A stretch of DNA of 64,000 nucleotides from Paludibacteraceae bacterium (GCA_024401455.1 JAKSLA010000013.1:1-64000); one strand, 5' to 3'. Positions 35,072 through 44,917 are shown, numbered from the stretch's first letter. Numbers and translations: made by a program. The notes: generated by a model from the sequence alone, not told the origin.

Positions 35072-36889
35072 ATGGAAGAAGTAGTAAATCCAAAAATTAG
35101 GGAGATTGTCCTCTCCCTTCCAGAGAGTCCCGGCGTGTATCAATATTTCAACAACAAGAATGAAATCATATACGTCGGTAAGGCCGTCAATTTGAAACGA
35201 CGCGTCTCTTCCTACTTCAATAAATTTCATGACTCGATAAAAGTGCGCGTACTTGTCAAGCAAATCGCCGACATCAAGTACATCGTCGTACCAACAGAAC
35301 AGGATGCGCTGCTGCTTGAAAACAGTTTGATCAAAAAGCACCAACCCCGCTACAACATCTTGCTAAAGGACGACAAAACCTATCCTTGGATCTGCGTGAA
35401 GAACGAACCCTTCCCACGCATTTTCAAAACTCGAAACGTGGTGAAAGATGGCTCCTACTACTTCGGCCCCTACACCTACATTCCTGCGATGAAAACGGTA
35501 CTTGAACTGGTGCACAATCTTTATCAACTGCGCACCTGCAAACTTAACCTCACCGACGAGGGCATCAAACAAGGGCGCTTCAAGGTATGCTTGCAATACC
35601 ACATCAAGAAGTGCAAAGGTTGCTGCGAAGGTTTGCAAGAAAGAAGAGAGTACGATAAAAACGTCGAAGAAATCAAATACATTCTCAAAGGAGAATTGGA
35701 CAAAATTGAGAAATACCTCAATGAGGAGATGATGAAAGCAGCCGAAGAACTTCGCTTCGAGGATGCACAACTGATGAAAGAAAAACTCCTTTCCATCGAG
35801 AATTATCGCTCTAAATCGACCATTGTTTCTTCAACGCTCAACAACATCGACACCTTCGGAATTGAGATTGAAGACGACGAAGCATTCGTCAATTACCTCA
35901 AAGTAACCAACGGAACAATATCGCAAGCCTACACTTTCGAATACAAAATCCGTGCAGACGAAGAGAAGGAAGAGATCCTGGCAAGTGCCATCACTGAAAT
36001 GAGAAAACGATTTGATAGCCATGCCCGCGAAATCATCGTCCCCTTTGAAATTGGTTATGAGTTTGGCAATGCGACACTGACCGTTCCTCAACGAGGCGAC
36101 AAAAAGAAATTGCTCGACCTCTCCATCCAAAACGTGAAGCAATACAAGTTTGACCGAATGAAGCAAATGGAGAAATTCAATCCGGAGCAACGCGCCACAA
36201 AACTCTTGAAGGCAATTCAGGAGATTTTGAAGTTGAAAGAATTGCCCATGCACATTGAGTGTTTTGATAACTCCAACATTCAAGGATCGGATGCAGTGGC
36301 TGCTTGCGTAGTTTACAAAATGGCCAAACCATCGAAAAAAGACTACCGCAAGTACATTATCAAAACAGTGGAAGGCCCGGACGATTATGCTTCGATGAAA
36401 GAGGTAGTTCACCGCCGATATACAAGAATGATTGAGGAAGAGACGCCTCTGCCAAATCTGATTATTGCCGACGGTGGCATCGGTCAAATGGAAGTAATTC
36501 GCCAAGTAATCGAGGACGAACTTCATCTTAACATTCCGATTGCCGGACTTGCCAAAAACGATAAACACCGCACCCAAGAACTGCTCTTTGGCTTTCCACC
36601 CTTGGCAGTTGGCTTGGATCCAAGCAATCAGACATTCCGATTTTTTGCTTCTATCCAAGATGAAGTTCACCGCTTCGCCATCCAGTTTCATCGAGACAAA
36701 CGAAGCAAAGGTCAAATCAAATCGGAATTGGAACTTCCAGGCATTGGTCCAAAGACACAAGAACAACTCATTAAAAAGTTCAAGAGTGTAAAACGCATCA
36801 AGTCGCTCAGCTTAGAAGAAATTGCCGAAGAGATTGGTCCAGCAAAAGCAAAACTAATTTTTGACCATTTCAACGGAATAAACAAATAA
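35072..36889 (+). CDS. uvrC: Excinuclease ABC subunit C
   Basis: 605 residues, full length. The N-terminal GIY-YIG nuclease (about 12-95) has GVYQYF and IIYVGKA; a Cys-rich block (KVCLQYHIKKCKGCC) follows; the UVR domain that binds UvrB lies near 200-235; the RNase H-like second nuclease centres on FDNSNIQGSDAVAA; and two helix-hairpin-helix motifs close the protein (ELPGIGPKTQEQL). It makes the dual incisions of nucleotide excision repair. dtd follows after 57 bp that contain a parS palindrome, and the two genes are often linked in Bacteroidota. Confidence 0.97.
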   Translation: MEEVVNPKIREIVLSLPESPGVYQYFNNKNEIIYVGKAVNLKRRVSSYFNKFHDSIKVRVLVKQIADIKYIVVPTEQDALLLENSLIKKHQPRYNILLKDDKTYPWICVKNEPFPRIFKTRNVVKDGSYYFGPYTYIPAMKTVLELVHNLYQLRTCKLNLTDEGIKQGRFKVCLQYHIKKCKGCCEGLQERREYDKNVEEIKYILKGELDKIEKYLNEEMMKAAEELRFEDAQLMKEKLLSIENYRSKSTIVSSTLNNIDTFGIEIEDDEAFVNYLKVTNGTISQAYTFEYKIRADEEKEEILASAITEMRKRFDSHAREIIVPFEIGYEFGNATLTVPQRGDKKKLLDLSIQNVKQYKFDRMKQMEKFNPEQRATKLLKAIQEILKLKELPMHIECFDNSNIQGSDAVAACVVYKMAKPSKKDYRKYIIKTVEGPDDYASMKEVVHRRYTRMIEEETPLPNLIIADGGIGQMEVIRQVIEDELHLNIPIAGLAKNDKHRTQELLFGFPPLAVGLDPSNQTFRFFASIQDEVHRFAIQFHRDKRSKGQIKSELELPGIGPKTQEQLIKKFKSVKRIKSLSLEEIAEEIGPAKAKLIFDHFNGINK

Positions 36890-36909
36890 ATTGAATATAA
36901 AAATTAGAA

Positions 36910-36925
36910 TGTTCCACGTGGAACA
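36910..36925. promoter_or_regulatory. parS: parS-like ParB-binding site 1
   Basis: Perfect 16-bp palindrome TGTTCCACGTGGAACA between uvrC and dtd, identical to well-studied bacterial parS sites. One of four copies within 3 kb. Confidence 0.85.
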
Positions 36926-36946
36926 TCTACAAAAAAATAGACGAAA

Positions 36947-37399
36947 ATGAGAATCGTAATTCAAAGAGTAACACATGCATCAGTCACCATCAATGGTAAT
37001 GTAAAATCAAAGATAGCAAAAGGGCTGTTAGTTTTGGTGGGAATTGAAGACAGGGATACAAAAGAAGATGCAGAATGGTTGGCCGGAAAGATTGCTAACA
37101 TACGGATTTTTGACGATGAAAACGGCGTAATGAATAAATCGGTAATCGACATTGAAGGAGAAGTTTTGGTGGTAAGCCAATTCACTCTGCAAGCAATGAC
37201 AAAGAAAGGAAATAGACCTTCTTACATAAAAGCATCGAAAGCAGACTTCGCCATTCCGATGTATGAATACTTCTGCGACCAAGTGAGAAACCAAATCAAG
37301 AAAGAGATTGGAACAGGTGAATTTGGCGCTGATATGAAAGTAGAACTCTTGAACGACGGACCCGTTACTATTTGGATTGACTCGCAAAACAGAGAGTAA
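36947..37399 (+). CDS. dtd: D-aminoacyl-tRNA deacylase
   Basis: 150 residues, the usual size. The two diagnostic motifs are present: SQFTLQA (near 78) and GPVTIWID (near 138, the cis Gly-Pro motif). The enzyme removes D-amino acids wrongly attached to tRNA and works as a homodimer. It lies between uvrC and a U32 peptidase gene on the same strand; a parS site occupies the gap to uvrC. Confidence is high because length, start (MRIVIQRV) and motifs all agree. Confidence 0.95.
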   Translation: MRIVIQRVTHASVTINGNVKSKIAKGLLVLVGIEDRDTKEDAEWLAGKIANIRIFDDENGVMNKSVIDIEGEVLVVSQFTLQAMTKKGNRPSYIKASKADFAIPMYEYFCDQVRNQIKKEIGTGEFGADMKVELLNDGPVTIWIDSQNRE

Positions 37400-37490
37400 C
37401 CCTCCCCTACTTCAATGGTAAATAAGAGAGTTAAAAGTTGGTAATAAAGACAAACCAAAAAATAAGTGACAATAAAAAAAACAAAATAGA

Positions 37491-38759
37491 ATGCAATTAA
37501 AAAGAGAAGACTTTGAGATAATGGCTCCAGTCGGCTCATACGAGAGCCTTCAAGCAGCCATTCAAGCAGGAGCAAACTCTGTATATTTCGGCATTGAAAA
37601 GTTGAATATGCGTTCTCGCTCCGCAAGCAATTTTACAACAGACGACCTCAGGGAGATAGTTAGAATCTGCAAAGAGAATAACATTAAGAGTTATCTGACG
37701 GTCAACACAGTCATCTACAACAACGACCTTGAACTAATGAGGGAGATTGTTGATACGGCAAAAGAGGTAGAAGTCTCGGCCATCATTGCTGCTGACGTTG
37801 CTGTGATGCTGTACGCCTATCAACAAGGTGTAGAAGTTCATCTTTCCACGCAACTCAACATTGCCAATGTAGAAGCGTTGAAGTTCTATTCCAAATTTGC
37901 TGATGTAGTGGTGCTTGCCCGCGAGTTGAATATGGATCAAGTATCCGCAATATGGAAAGCCATCAACGAGGAGCAAATCAAAGGACCGAAGGGAGAATTG
38001 ATCAGAATTGAGATGTTCTGCCACGGCGCACTCTGCATGGCAGTCTCAGGAAAGTGCTATTTAAGCCTTCACGAACTCAATGCCTCAGCAAACAGAGGTG
38101 CTTGTTACCAAGTTTGTCGCCACGGCTATCGCCTCTATGACGATGAAAGGGACATTGAAATCAAAGTGGAGAACCAATACTTGATGTCACCAAAAGATTT
38201 GAAGACTATCCACTTCATGAACAAACTGATCGATTCGGGTGTGAGAGTGATGAAAATCGAAGGTCGAGCAAGAGGTCCTGAATATGTCAAAACTGTAGTC
38301 GGCTGCTACAACGAAGCCATCAACTCATATTTGGACGGCACATTCAGCGAGGAGAAAATTGCCGTTTGGGACGAAAGATTGAAGACAGTCTTCAACCGAG
38401 GATTTTGGAACGGCTACTATTTGGGCCAGCGCTTGGGCGAATGGAGTTCCACTTACGGATCAGAGGCAACCAAACGAAAGGTCTATGTAGGCAAAGGAAT
38501 GAAATACTATTCCAAGTTAGGCGTCGCAGAATTCTTGGTCGAAACCAAATTTGGAATTGCCAAAGGAGACGACATTATCATCATGGGCCCAACCACAGGC
38601 GTAGTTGAATTGAAAGTGGACGAACTCCAAGTAGATTGCAAATCGGCTGAAAGATGTGAACGAGGCACCGCCTTTTCCATTGCCGTTCCTTGCAAAATTC
38701 GGCCTTCTGACAAACTTTACAAAATGGTGGATGCTTCCGAAGTTCCGAACAACCAATAA
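37491..38759 (+). CDS. U32-family peptidase/tRNA hydroxylation protein TrhP-like
   Basis: 422 residues. The U32 signature EMFCHGALCMAVSGKCYLS is complete, with its Cys residues, and the N-terminal PVGSYESLQAAIQAGA is typical. Its E. coli relative YegQ/TrhP installs 5-hydroxyuridine in tRNA together with prephenate; other U32 proteins act on rRNA or are called collagenase-like. The RNA-modification role is more likely given the neighbouring dihydrouridine synthase. Three parS sites lie in the gaps around this gene and the next. Confidence 0.85.
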   Translation: MQLKREDFEIMAPVGSYESLQAAIQAGANSVYFGIEKLNMRSRSASNFTTDDLREIVRICKENNIKSYLTVNTVIYNNDLELMREIVDTAKEVEVSAIIAADVAVMLYAYQQGVEVHLSTQLNIANVEALKFYSKFADVVVLARELNMDQVSAIWKAINEEQIKGPKGELIRIEMFCHGALCMAVSGKCYLSLHELNASANRGACYQVCRHGYRLYDDERDIEIKVENQYLMSPKDLKTIHFMNKLIDSGVRVMKIEGRARGPEYVKTVVGCYNEAINSYLDGTFSEEKIAVWDERLKTVFNRGFWNGYYLGQRLGEWSSTYGSEATKRKVYVGKGMKYYSKLGVAEFLVETKFGIAKGDDIIIMGPTTGVVELKVDELQVDCKSAERCERGTAFSIAVPCKIRPSDKLYKMVDASEVPNNQ

Positions 38760-38764
38760 TAAAA

Positions 38765-38780
38765 TGTTCCACGTGGAACA
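38765..38780. promoter_or_regulatory. parS: parS-like ParB-binding site 2
   Basis: Perfect TGTTCCACGTGGAACA starting 5 bases after the U32 stop codon. Confidence 0.85.
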
Positions 38781-38812
38781 CAAAAAAAATAGATACATAA
38801 AATTTAATCGTA

Positions 38813-38828
38813 TGTTCCACGTGGAACA
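38813..38828. promoter_or_regulatory. parS: parS-like ParB-binding site 3
   Basis: Perfect TGTTCCACGTGGAACA 48 bp after site 2 (start to start), just before the dus gene. Confidence 0.85.
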
Positions 38829-38846
38829 TTCAAAAAAATTCAAAAT

Positions 38847-39830
38847 ATGAAGATAGGCAATATAGAATTTGACAAATACCCGCTCTTCTTAGCACCAATG
38901 GAAGATGTAACCGACCCAGCATTTCGCTTGGCCTGCAAACGATTTGGCGCAGATATGGTCTATTCAGAATTTGTCTCGGCCGATGCCCTCATTAGAAATG
39001 TCCAAAGCACTGAAAAAAAACTCACCATTAGCGAAGAAGAGAGACCTGTTGTAATTCAACTTTACGGTAGAGAACCAGAGCCAATTGCAGAAGCAGCACA
39101 AAAAGCGGCAGAAGCAAAACCCGATATCATTGATCTAAATTTTGGTTGTCCCGTAAAAAAGGTAGCCGGAAAAGGGGGTGGCGCAGGACTTCTTAAAGAT
39201 ATTCCTAAATTACTTGAAATTGTAAAGGCCGTAGTAAAGGCTGTCAATATACCCGTTACTGTAAAAACAAGATTGGGCTGGGACAACGAGAACAAAATCA
39301 TCACCACCCTTGCTGAACAAATACAAGATTGCGGCGCTCAAGCATTGGCCATTCATGGAAGAACCCGCGCACAAATGTACACTGGCGAGGCTGACTGGAC
39401 GTTGATTGGAGAAGTTAAAAACAACCCCCGTATGCACATTCCTATTATCGGAAACGGCGACGTAACTACACCTGAAAGAGCAAAAGAGTGCTTCGATAAA
39501 TACGGAGTAGATGCAATTATGATTGGTCGAGGCAGCATAGGCCGTCCATGGATTTTCGAAGAAGTCAAGCACTATTTACAAACAGGCGAATTGATGGAGA
39601 AAAAGCCATTCAACCACTATCTCTCCATCATCAAAAACTGCATCGAAAAAAACATTGAATGGCTGGACGAACAAAGAGGAATTACCCATTCAAGAAGACA
39701 TCTGGCAGCATCACCACTCTTCAAGGGAATTGACAATTTCAAACAAACAAGAATTGCCATGTTACGCGCCACTACTAAAGAGGAACTTTTTGAAATCTTG
39801 GACAACATCGAAAAAGAATTCGATGTTTGA
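38847..39830 (+). CDS. dusB: tRNA-dihydrouridine synthase (DusB-like)
   Basis: 327 residues, FMN-dependent TIM barrel. LAPMEDVTDPAFR starts the barrel; catalytic Cys sits in NFGCPVKKV; IHGRTRAQMYTGEADW and IGRGSIGRPW supply FMN and phosphate contacts. It reduces specific tRNA uridines to dihydrouridine. The start is fixed by the parS site only 18 bp upstream. It may share a transcript with the U32 peptidase gene, another tRNA-modification type. Confidence 0.92.
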   Translation: MKIGNIEFDKYPLFLAPMEDVTDPAFRLACKRFGADMVYSEFVSADALIRNVQSTEKKLTISEEERPVVIQLYGREPEPIAEAAQKAAEAKPDIIDLNFGCPVKKVAGKGGGAGLLKDIPKLLEIVKAVVKAVNIPVTVKTRLGWDNENKIITTLAEQIQDCGAQALAIHGRTRAQMYTGEADWTLIGEVKNNPRMHIPIIGNGDVTTPERAKECFDKYGVDAIMIGRGSIGRPWIFEEVKHYLQTGELMEKKPFNHYLSIIKNCIEKNIEWLDEQRGITHSRRHLAASPLFKGIDNFKQTRIAMLRATTKEELFEILDNIEKEFDV

Positions 39831-39880
39831 TTGACTGAAAATTTCATAGCGCGAGAATGCAATATTTGAAACAAAATTGA

Positions 39881-39896
39881 TGTTCCACGTGGAACA
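39881..39896. promoter_or_regulatory. parS: parS-like ParB-binding site 4
   Basis: Perfect TGTTCCACGTGGAACA in the gap between the convergent dus and polA genes. Confidence 0.85.
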
Positions 39897-39920
39897 TTGA
39901 AATTTCATTTTTGTGGAATC

Positions 39921-39953
39921 AAAAAAGGGATAGCCTAACGACTATCCCTTTTC
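39921..39953. terminator. Bidirectional terminator between dus and polA
   Basis: AAAAGGGATAG and CTATCCCTTTT form a perfect 11-bp stem with an 8-nt loop; A and T runs on the two sides fit termination in both directions. Confidence 0.85.
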
Positions 39954-39969
39954 TATTTTTTAAAATCTA

Positions 39970-42735
39970 TTAATGTGCGACTAACCAATTATCCCCTACC
40001 CCACACTCTGCGATCAAAGGTACAGACAATTTGATGGCAGATTGCATTTCTGAAACTACAATGTGTTTTACCATATACAACTCATCTTGGTAAACATTGA
40101 AGTTCAATTCGTCATGCACTTGCAAAGTCATTTGCGACTTCAAACCATTCTCTATAAATTTTCGATGAATGTTTACCATCGCAATTTTGATGATATCAGC
40201 AGCGGTTCCTTGAATCGGTGCATTAATTGCATTTCGCTCTGCAAATCCACGAACAACACTATTGCGAGAATTAATGTCGGGCAAAAAACGCTTTCTTCCG
40301 AAGAGCGTTTCAACATAACCATTTTTTTGCGCTTGCAAAATACAGTTGTCCATATATACCTTGATTTGTGGATAGGTTTCGAAATATCCTTCGATCAACT
40401 CTTTGGCTTCAGAACGAGGAATATTCAAACGCTCGGCAAGACCGAAAACTGAAATACCATAAATGATACCAAAATTGGCCGTCTTGGCTTTGCGACGCAT
40501 ATCCTTTGTTACCTCCTCTAACGGAACTTTATAAATCTTTGCAGCAGTGGCTGCATGAATATCTTGTCCTGAATTGAAGGCTTCCAACATATTCTTGTCT
40601 TGGCTAAGGTGAGCCATCAAGCGTAATTCAATCTGAGAATAGTCGGCAGAGAAAAATACACAACCTTCATCACCAACAAAAGCTTTTCTAATTTCCCTAC
40701 CCTCTTCATCTCGAATCGGAATGTTTTGAAGATTAGGATTGCTGGAACTTAAACGTCCCGTTGCCGTCACCGTCTGGTTATAAGAGGTATGAATCTTTCC
40801 GGTGCGTGGATTGATAAGGGCAGGCAATGCATCAATATAAGTTGTAAGCAACTTTTTAAAACCACGATATTCCAAAATTTTATCAATGATTTCATGCTTG
40901 CCTCGCAATGACTCAAGAACCTCCTCAGATGTTGAATATTGGCCTGTCTTTGTTTTACGACCCTTATCAACAATTTTCAAATGCTCGAAAATTAACTCTC
41001 CTACTTGCTTCGGCGAACTTACATTAAATTTATATCCTGCCAATTTATAAATCTCCTGCTCTATATTCACCAACTGCTCTGTCATTGAAATTGAAGATTG
41101 GCGAAGCGACTCAACATCGATCGTAACTCCGTTGCACTCCATTTGGGCTAAGACTTGCATCAAAGGCATCTCTATATCATAGAACAACTTTTCAAGACCA
41201 TTCTTTTCTATCTCCTTTTCCAAAATATTCTTCAACTTCAACGTCACATCTGCATCTTCAGAAGCATATTCACAAAGCTTATTGATATCAACATTTCTTA
41301 TCGGAGTTTGACCTTTCCCCTTAGGACCACAAAGTTCTTCGTAAGTAATGGTTTTATACTTCAAATAAATTTCCGCCAAATAGTCCATACCATGACGAAG
41401 TTCAGGTTGAATCAAATAATGGGCAATCATTGTATCGAACAACTTTCCTCTTAACTCAACACCATATTGCTTCAACATCAATAAATCGAACTTGATATTT
41501 TGACCAATCTTGGTGACGGCTTCATTTTCAAAAATTGGCTTGAAATTATCCACAATTTTTTGAGCCTCTTCCCTATTTGCAGGCACAGGAACGAAATAAG
41601 CCTCGCCCTCCTTCCAAGAAAAGGACATTCCTACCAATTCGGCCAAAAAAACGTCTGTTCCGGTCGTTTCCGTGTCAAAACAGAAAAAATCTTGATTGGA
41701 AATTTCGACCAAAAAATGAGCTATTTTATCCTCAGTATCAATAAGTTGATAAGTATGAGGAGTCGAAGTTAAGTCGCTGAGATTTGAATATTTTATTTCA
41801 CCTGACTCATTGTCCACGAATTCTTCAAATAAAGAAGGTTGAAGAGGCTCTTTTTTTACGGCCTTCTGAGTTGGATCTATTTTTGACAATAAATTTTTAA
41901 ATTCTAATTCGGAAAACAACCTTTTCAATTCTGGTAAATTAGGTGCTTCCAATAACAACTGTTCTTCATTAAACTCAATGGGAACATCTTGACGAATAGT
42001 TGCCAAAAATTTAGAAAAGTTGATTTTATCAACATTTTCTTCCACCTTCTTTTTTAAAGCACCCTTAAGTTGATCGGTCGATTGAAGAAGATTGTCAATA
42101 GAACCAAAATCAGACAACAACTTTGCCGCCGTCTTTTCACCCACACCAGGACATCCTGGAATGTTGTCGGAAGCATCACCCATCAATCCCAAAAGATCGA
42201 TGACTTGCTCAGGAGACGTCAATCCCCATTTAGCCTTCACACCCTCGACATCCAATGTCTCATAGCCTCCTCCATGTTTAGGACGATAAATCAAAATATT
42301 ATCCGTCACCAACTGAGCATAATCCTTATCAGGAGTTAACATATAAACTTTGAAATCACGCTTTTCTGCTATCTTTGCTACAGTACCCACGACATCGTCT
42401 GCCTCAAAACCAGGTACCTCAAGAATAGGAATGTTATAAGCCTTAACAACCTCCTTAATAATTGGTACTGAGAGTTTTATATCTTCTGGAGTAGCCTCAC
42501 GCTGGGCTTTGTACTCCTCATAAGCTTCGTGGCGAAAAGTGGGTCCGGCAGGATCAAAACATACGGCAATGTGCGTGGGTGATTGCGTTTTCAACACATC
42601 TTCCAATGTATTAACAAAACCCAAAACAGCAGACGTATTCATTCCTTTAGAATTGATCCGCGGATTTTTAATAAACGCATAATATGAACGATAAATCAAC
42701 GCATAAGCATCGATTAGAAAGAGTTTTTTCTCCAT
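39970..42735 (-). CDS. polA: DNA polymerase I
   Basis: 921 residues with all three domains: the 5'-3' exonuclease (1-290: LIDAYALIYRSYYAF, FEADDVVGT, GDASDNIPG), the 3'-5' proofreading exonuclease (about 320-500: FCFDTETTGTD with the metal-binding DxE intact) and the family A polymerase (about 540-921: ADYSQIELRLMAHL, KTANFGIIYG, QVHDELNF). The protein processes Okazaki fragments and fills repair gaps, partnering UvrC in excision repair. Transcribed alone, convergent to dus and divergent from the polyprenyl synthase gene. Confidence 0.97.
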   Translation of the reverse strand: MEKKLFLIDAYALIYRSYYAFIKNPRINSKGMNTSAVLGFVNTLEDVLKTQSPTHIAVCFDPAGPTFRHEAYEEYKAQREATPEDIKLSVPIIKEVVKAYNIPILEVPGFEADDVVGTVAKIAEKRDFKVYMLTPDKDYAQLVTDNILIYRPKHGGGYETLDVEGVKAKWGLTSPEQVIDLLGLMGDASDNIPGCPGVGEKTAAKLLSDFGSIDNLLQSTDQLKGALKKKVEENVDKINFSKFLATIRQDVPIEFNEEQLLLEAPNLPELKRLFSELEFKNLLSKIDPTQKAVKKEPLQPSLFEEFVDNESGEIKYSNLSDLTSTPHTYQLIDTEDKIAHFLVEISNQDFFCFDTETTGTDVFLAELVGMSFSWKEGEAYFVPVPANREEAQKIVDNFKPIFENEAVTKIGQNIKFDLLMLKQYGVELRGKLFDTMIAHYLIQPELRHGMDYLAEIYLKYKTITYEELCGPKGKGQTPIRNVDINKLCEYASEDADVTLKLKNILEKEIEKNGLEKLFYDIEMPLMQVLAQMECNGVTIDVESLRQSSISMTEQLVNIEQEIYKLAGYKFNVSSPKQVGELIFEHLKIVDKGRKTKTGQYSTSEEVLESLRGKHEIIDKILEYRGFKKLLTTYIDALPALINPRTGKIHTSYNQTVTATGRLSSSNPNLQNIPIRDEEGREIRKAFVGDEGCVFFSADYSQIELRLMAHLSQDKNMLEAFNSGQDIHAATAAKIYKVPLEEVTKDMRRKAKTANFGIIYGISVFGLAERLNIPRSEAKELIEGYFETYPQIKVYMDNCILQAQKNGYVETLFGRKRFLPDINSRNSVVRGFAERNAINAPIQGTAADIIKIAMVNIHRKFIENGLKSQMTLQVHDELNFNVYQDELYMVKHIVVSEMQSAIKLSVPLIAECGVGDNWLVAH

Positions 42736-42851
42736 ACAAAGAATGTTAGTTAAGGCAAAGATAGAAAAAATTGAAGTTATCGTTTTGATGAAAAATGCAT
42801 AAAAATCAATCTAATTTATAAAGGCATGACAAGTATTTAATAGATTATTCT

Positions 42852-42859
42852 TAATTTTG
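42852..42859 (+). promoter_or_regulatory. Putative -7 box of the polyprenyl synthase gene
   Basis: TAATTTTG fits TAnnTTTG, 19 bases before the ATG at 42879. No clear -33 element. Confidence 0.4.
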
Positions 42860-42878
42860 CAAAAAAGAGGAAAGGCTG

Positions 42879-43856
42879 ATGATTTCAATAGAGCAGATAA
42901 AGGTACCCGTTAGAGAGGAATTTGAGAAATTTGACAAAAGTTTCAAAGAAGCTTTTGCATCAAACAATGAAATTCTGTCTATTGTCAACAACTATTTATA
43001 CAATAATAAAGGTAAGCAAATCAGGCCATTACTTACTTTTTTGAGTGCCAAGATTTGCGGTCCTACTACTGAATCCACTATCAATACAGCCATTTCCTTG
43101 GAACTGCTCCACACAGCAAGTTTGGTCCACGATGATATCGTAGATGATACTTATGAGCGCAGAGGTAAGGAATCTGTTAATGCATTGTGGAAAAATAAGA
43201 TTGCCGTTTTAGTGGGTGACTATATCCTTTCCCAATCACTTCACATTGCTGGCAAAACAAGAAATCTCGACATCCTTGATAAAATAACTTATTTAGGAAA
43301 AGAACTTTCAGACGGAGAACTTCTTCAGATTTCGAATGCTAAAAATAGCATGACTGATGAAAATAAGTATCTGGAAGTCATTCGTAAAAAAACAGCAGCC
43401 CTCTTTTCTGTCTGCACCAGTTGTGGAGCCATCTCGGTCAATGCAGATGCTACGAAAGTTGAGCGGCTGAACGAGTTTGGAAATATCTATGGCATCTGTT
43501 TCCAAATAAAAGACGACATTTTCGACTACATATCAACAGAAAAAGAAATTGGCAAACCTGTAGGCAATGATATTCGCGAAGGCAAGATCACTCTCCCACT
43601 CCTCTATGCGCTCAATACAGCACAAAGCACTGAAAGAGAGAAATATATGAAAATCCTACACGAAAAGGATTTCACGAAGGAGAATGTTGATAAACTTATT
43701 CAATTTGCCATTGACAATGGTGGAATAGAATATGCGATTAAGAGAATGCACGATTTTGAACAAAAGGCAATAGAAACATTGGACATTTTTGAAGACGGAG
43801 AGATAAAGGAAAAATTACTCATGACGCTTCGCCACACGATCGAAAGAAAAAAATAA
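42879..43856 (+). CDS. Trans-isoprenyl diphosphate synthase (octaprenyl-type)
   Basis: 325 residues of the IspB/GGPP synthase family. The first Asp-rich motif is VHDDIVDDTYERRG and the second QIKDDIFDY; both chelate Mg2+ and bind the allylic diphosphate. A chain of prenyl units is built from IPP, probably for menaquinone in this group. The residues before the first DDxxD set product length, and their identity (TASLVHDD) does not decide it. Single gene, convergent to deoC. Confidence 0.9.
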   Translation: MISIEQIKVPVREEFEKFDKSFKEAFASNNEILSIVNNYLYNNKGKQIRPLLTFLSAKICGPTTESTINTAISLELLHTASLVHDDIVDDTYERRGKESVNALWKNKIAVLVGDYILSQSLHIAGKTRNLDILDKITYLGKELSDGELLQISNAKNSMTDENKYLEVIRKKTAALFSVCTSCGAISVNADATKVERLNEFGNIYGICFQIKDDIFDYISTEKEIGKPVGNDIREGKITLPLLYALNTAQSTEREKYMKILHEKDFTKENVDKLIQFAIDNGGIEYAIKRMHDFEQKAIETLDIFEDGEIKEKLLMTLRHTIERKK

Positions 43857-43876
43857 AGACGTGGCTAAATGCCACG
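43857..43876 (-). terminator. Terminator-like hairpin between the prenyl synthase gene and deoC
   Basis: CGTGGC and GCCACG pair around a 5-nt loop. On the minus strand it is followed by TCTTTATTTTTTT, so it probably ends deoC transcription. Confidence 0.6.
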
Positions 43877-43925
43877 CCTCTATTGTAGGTGAATTCTATA
43901 TATTTTCACCGCTATTTGTTTGTAA

Positions 43926-44804
43926 TCAAAAATACTTAACCTCTTTTTCAATGATAGAAGTAAGCAAGTTATTAACCAAACGACTTGCCCCAATGCGGAA
44001 AAGATCAGCAGTCAGCCAAGCATCACCCAAAACACTTTTCACAATAGTGTAATACTTCACAGCCTCCTCCGTTTGAGAAACTCCGCCTGCGACTTTAACG
44101 CCTACTTTCGTTCCATTCTTAGCATTAAACTCCTTTACAGCCTGGCACATTACATAGAAAGCCTCTGGAGTGGCTCCAGGATAGCCTTTTCCGGTCGATG
44201 TTTTAATGAAATCCGCTCCGGCGACCATTGATACCACCGCAGCCTTTTTAATCGTCTCAGCGTTCTTTAAAGCGCCTGTTTCAAGAATCACCTTCAACTT
44301 GGCATCACGGCAAGACTGTTTAATCTCCGAAAGTTCGCTATAGACCTCGTCTAAATTGCCAGAAAGCAATTTTCCTACAGGGATGACTACATCAATTTCC
44401 GTTGCGCCTTCCATAACAGCCATAGCCACCTCGGCTATTTTCACCTCTATGAAAGTCTGTGAATGAGGAAAACCCGCAGCCACCGCCACAATGTCAACAT
44501 CCTCTTGCAAAGTATCCTTCACAACCGGAACCAAAGCAGGATAAACACAGATACCAGCAGGATGAGGCAATATATCGAACTGTTCGTCAAACTGATTTAC
44601 CTTTTCAACCATCTCGGTTATCTTTTCAACAGTATCCTCTGTGTTCAGCGATGTCAAATCGACAAAACCAAGTAACTGGCTATAAACACTCTTCTCCATG
44701 TTCTTGGAGAAATTCTCGCCTAATATCTTTGAAACATTGCTCGCCACTTCGCGATCTGTCAACGAAAAATCATATTCGTTTAAAACTGATTCAAATCTTT
44801 CCAC
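43926..44804 (-). CDS. deoC: Deoxyribose-phosphate aldolase
   Basis: 292 residues, longer than the E. coli enzyme at the N-terminus but with the full class I aldolase core. The Schiff-base Lys lies in DFIKTSTGKG and the second Lys in GVKVAGGVSQ. It splits deoxyribose 5-phosphate to glyceraldehyde 3-phosphate and acetaldehyde in deoxynucleoside salvage. The mazG-like gene lies 113 bp upstream on the same strand, a neighbour pair that recurs in Bacteroidales genomes to my knowledge. Confidence 0.93.
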   Translation of the reverse strand: MERFESVLNEYDFSLTDREVASNVSKILGENFSKNMEKSVYSQLLGFVDLTSLNTEDTVEKITEMVEKVNQFDEQFDILPHPAGICVYPALVPVVKDTLQEDVDIVAVAAGFPHSQTFIEVKIAEVAMAVMEGATEIDVVIPVGKLLSGNLDEVYSELSEIKQSCRDAKLKVILETGALKNAETIKKAAVVSMVAGADFIKTSTGKGYPGATPEAFYVMCQAVKEFNAKNGTKVGVKVAGGVSQTEEAVKYYTIVKSVLGDAWLTADLFRIGASRLVNNLLTSIIEKEVKYF

Positions 44805-44917
44805 TATATAAATTTTAAATGTTTGTAAAATTACGGGGAAGTTCTATAAGTATGGCTGTGATTTATTAAAAAATCGGAGAATTAATAGAAAGTCCCTAAG
44901 TTAAAGGCACGGTGGAA

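Noticed and set aside
35831..36766. 311-codon minus-strand frame
   Set aside because: Lies entirely antisense to uvrC, without domain similarity.
38581..38829. Minus-strand reading frame with repeated MFHVEH
   Set aside because: It is produced by reading through the two parS palindromes and antisense of the U32 peptidase end; no protein signal.
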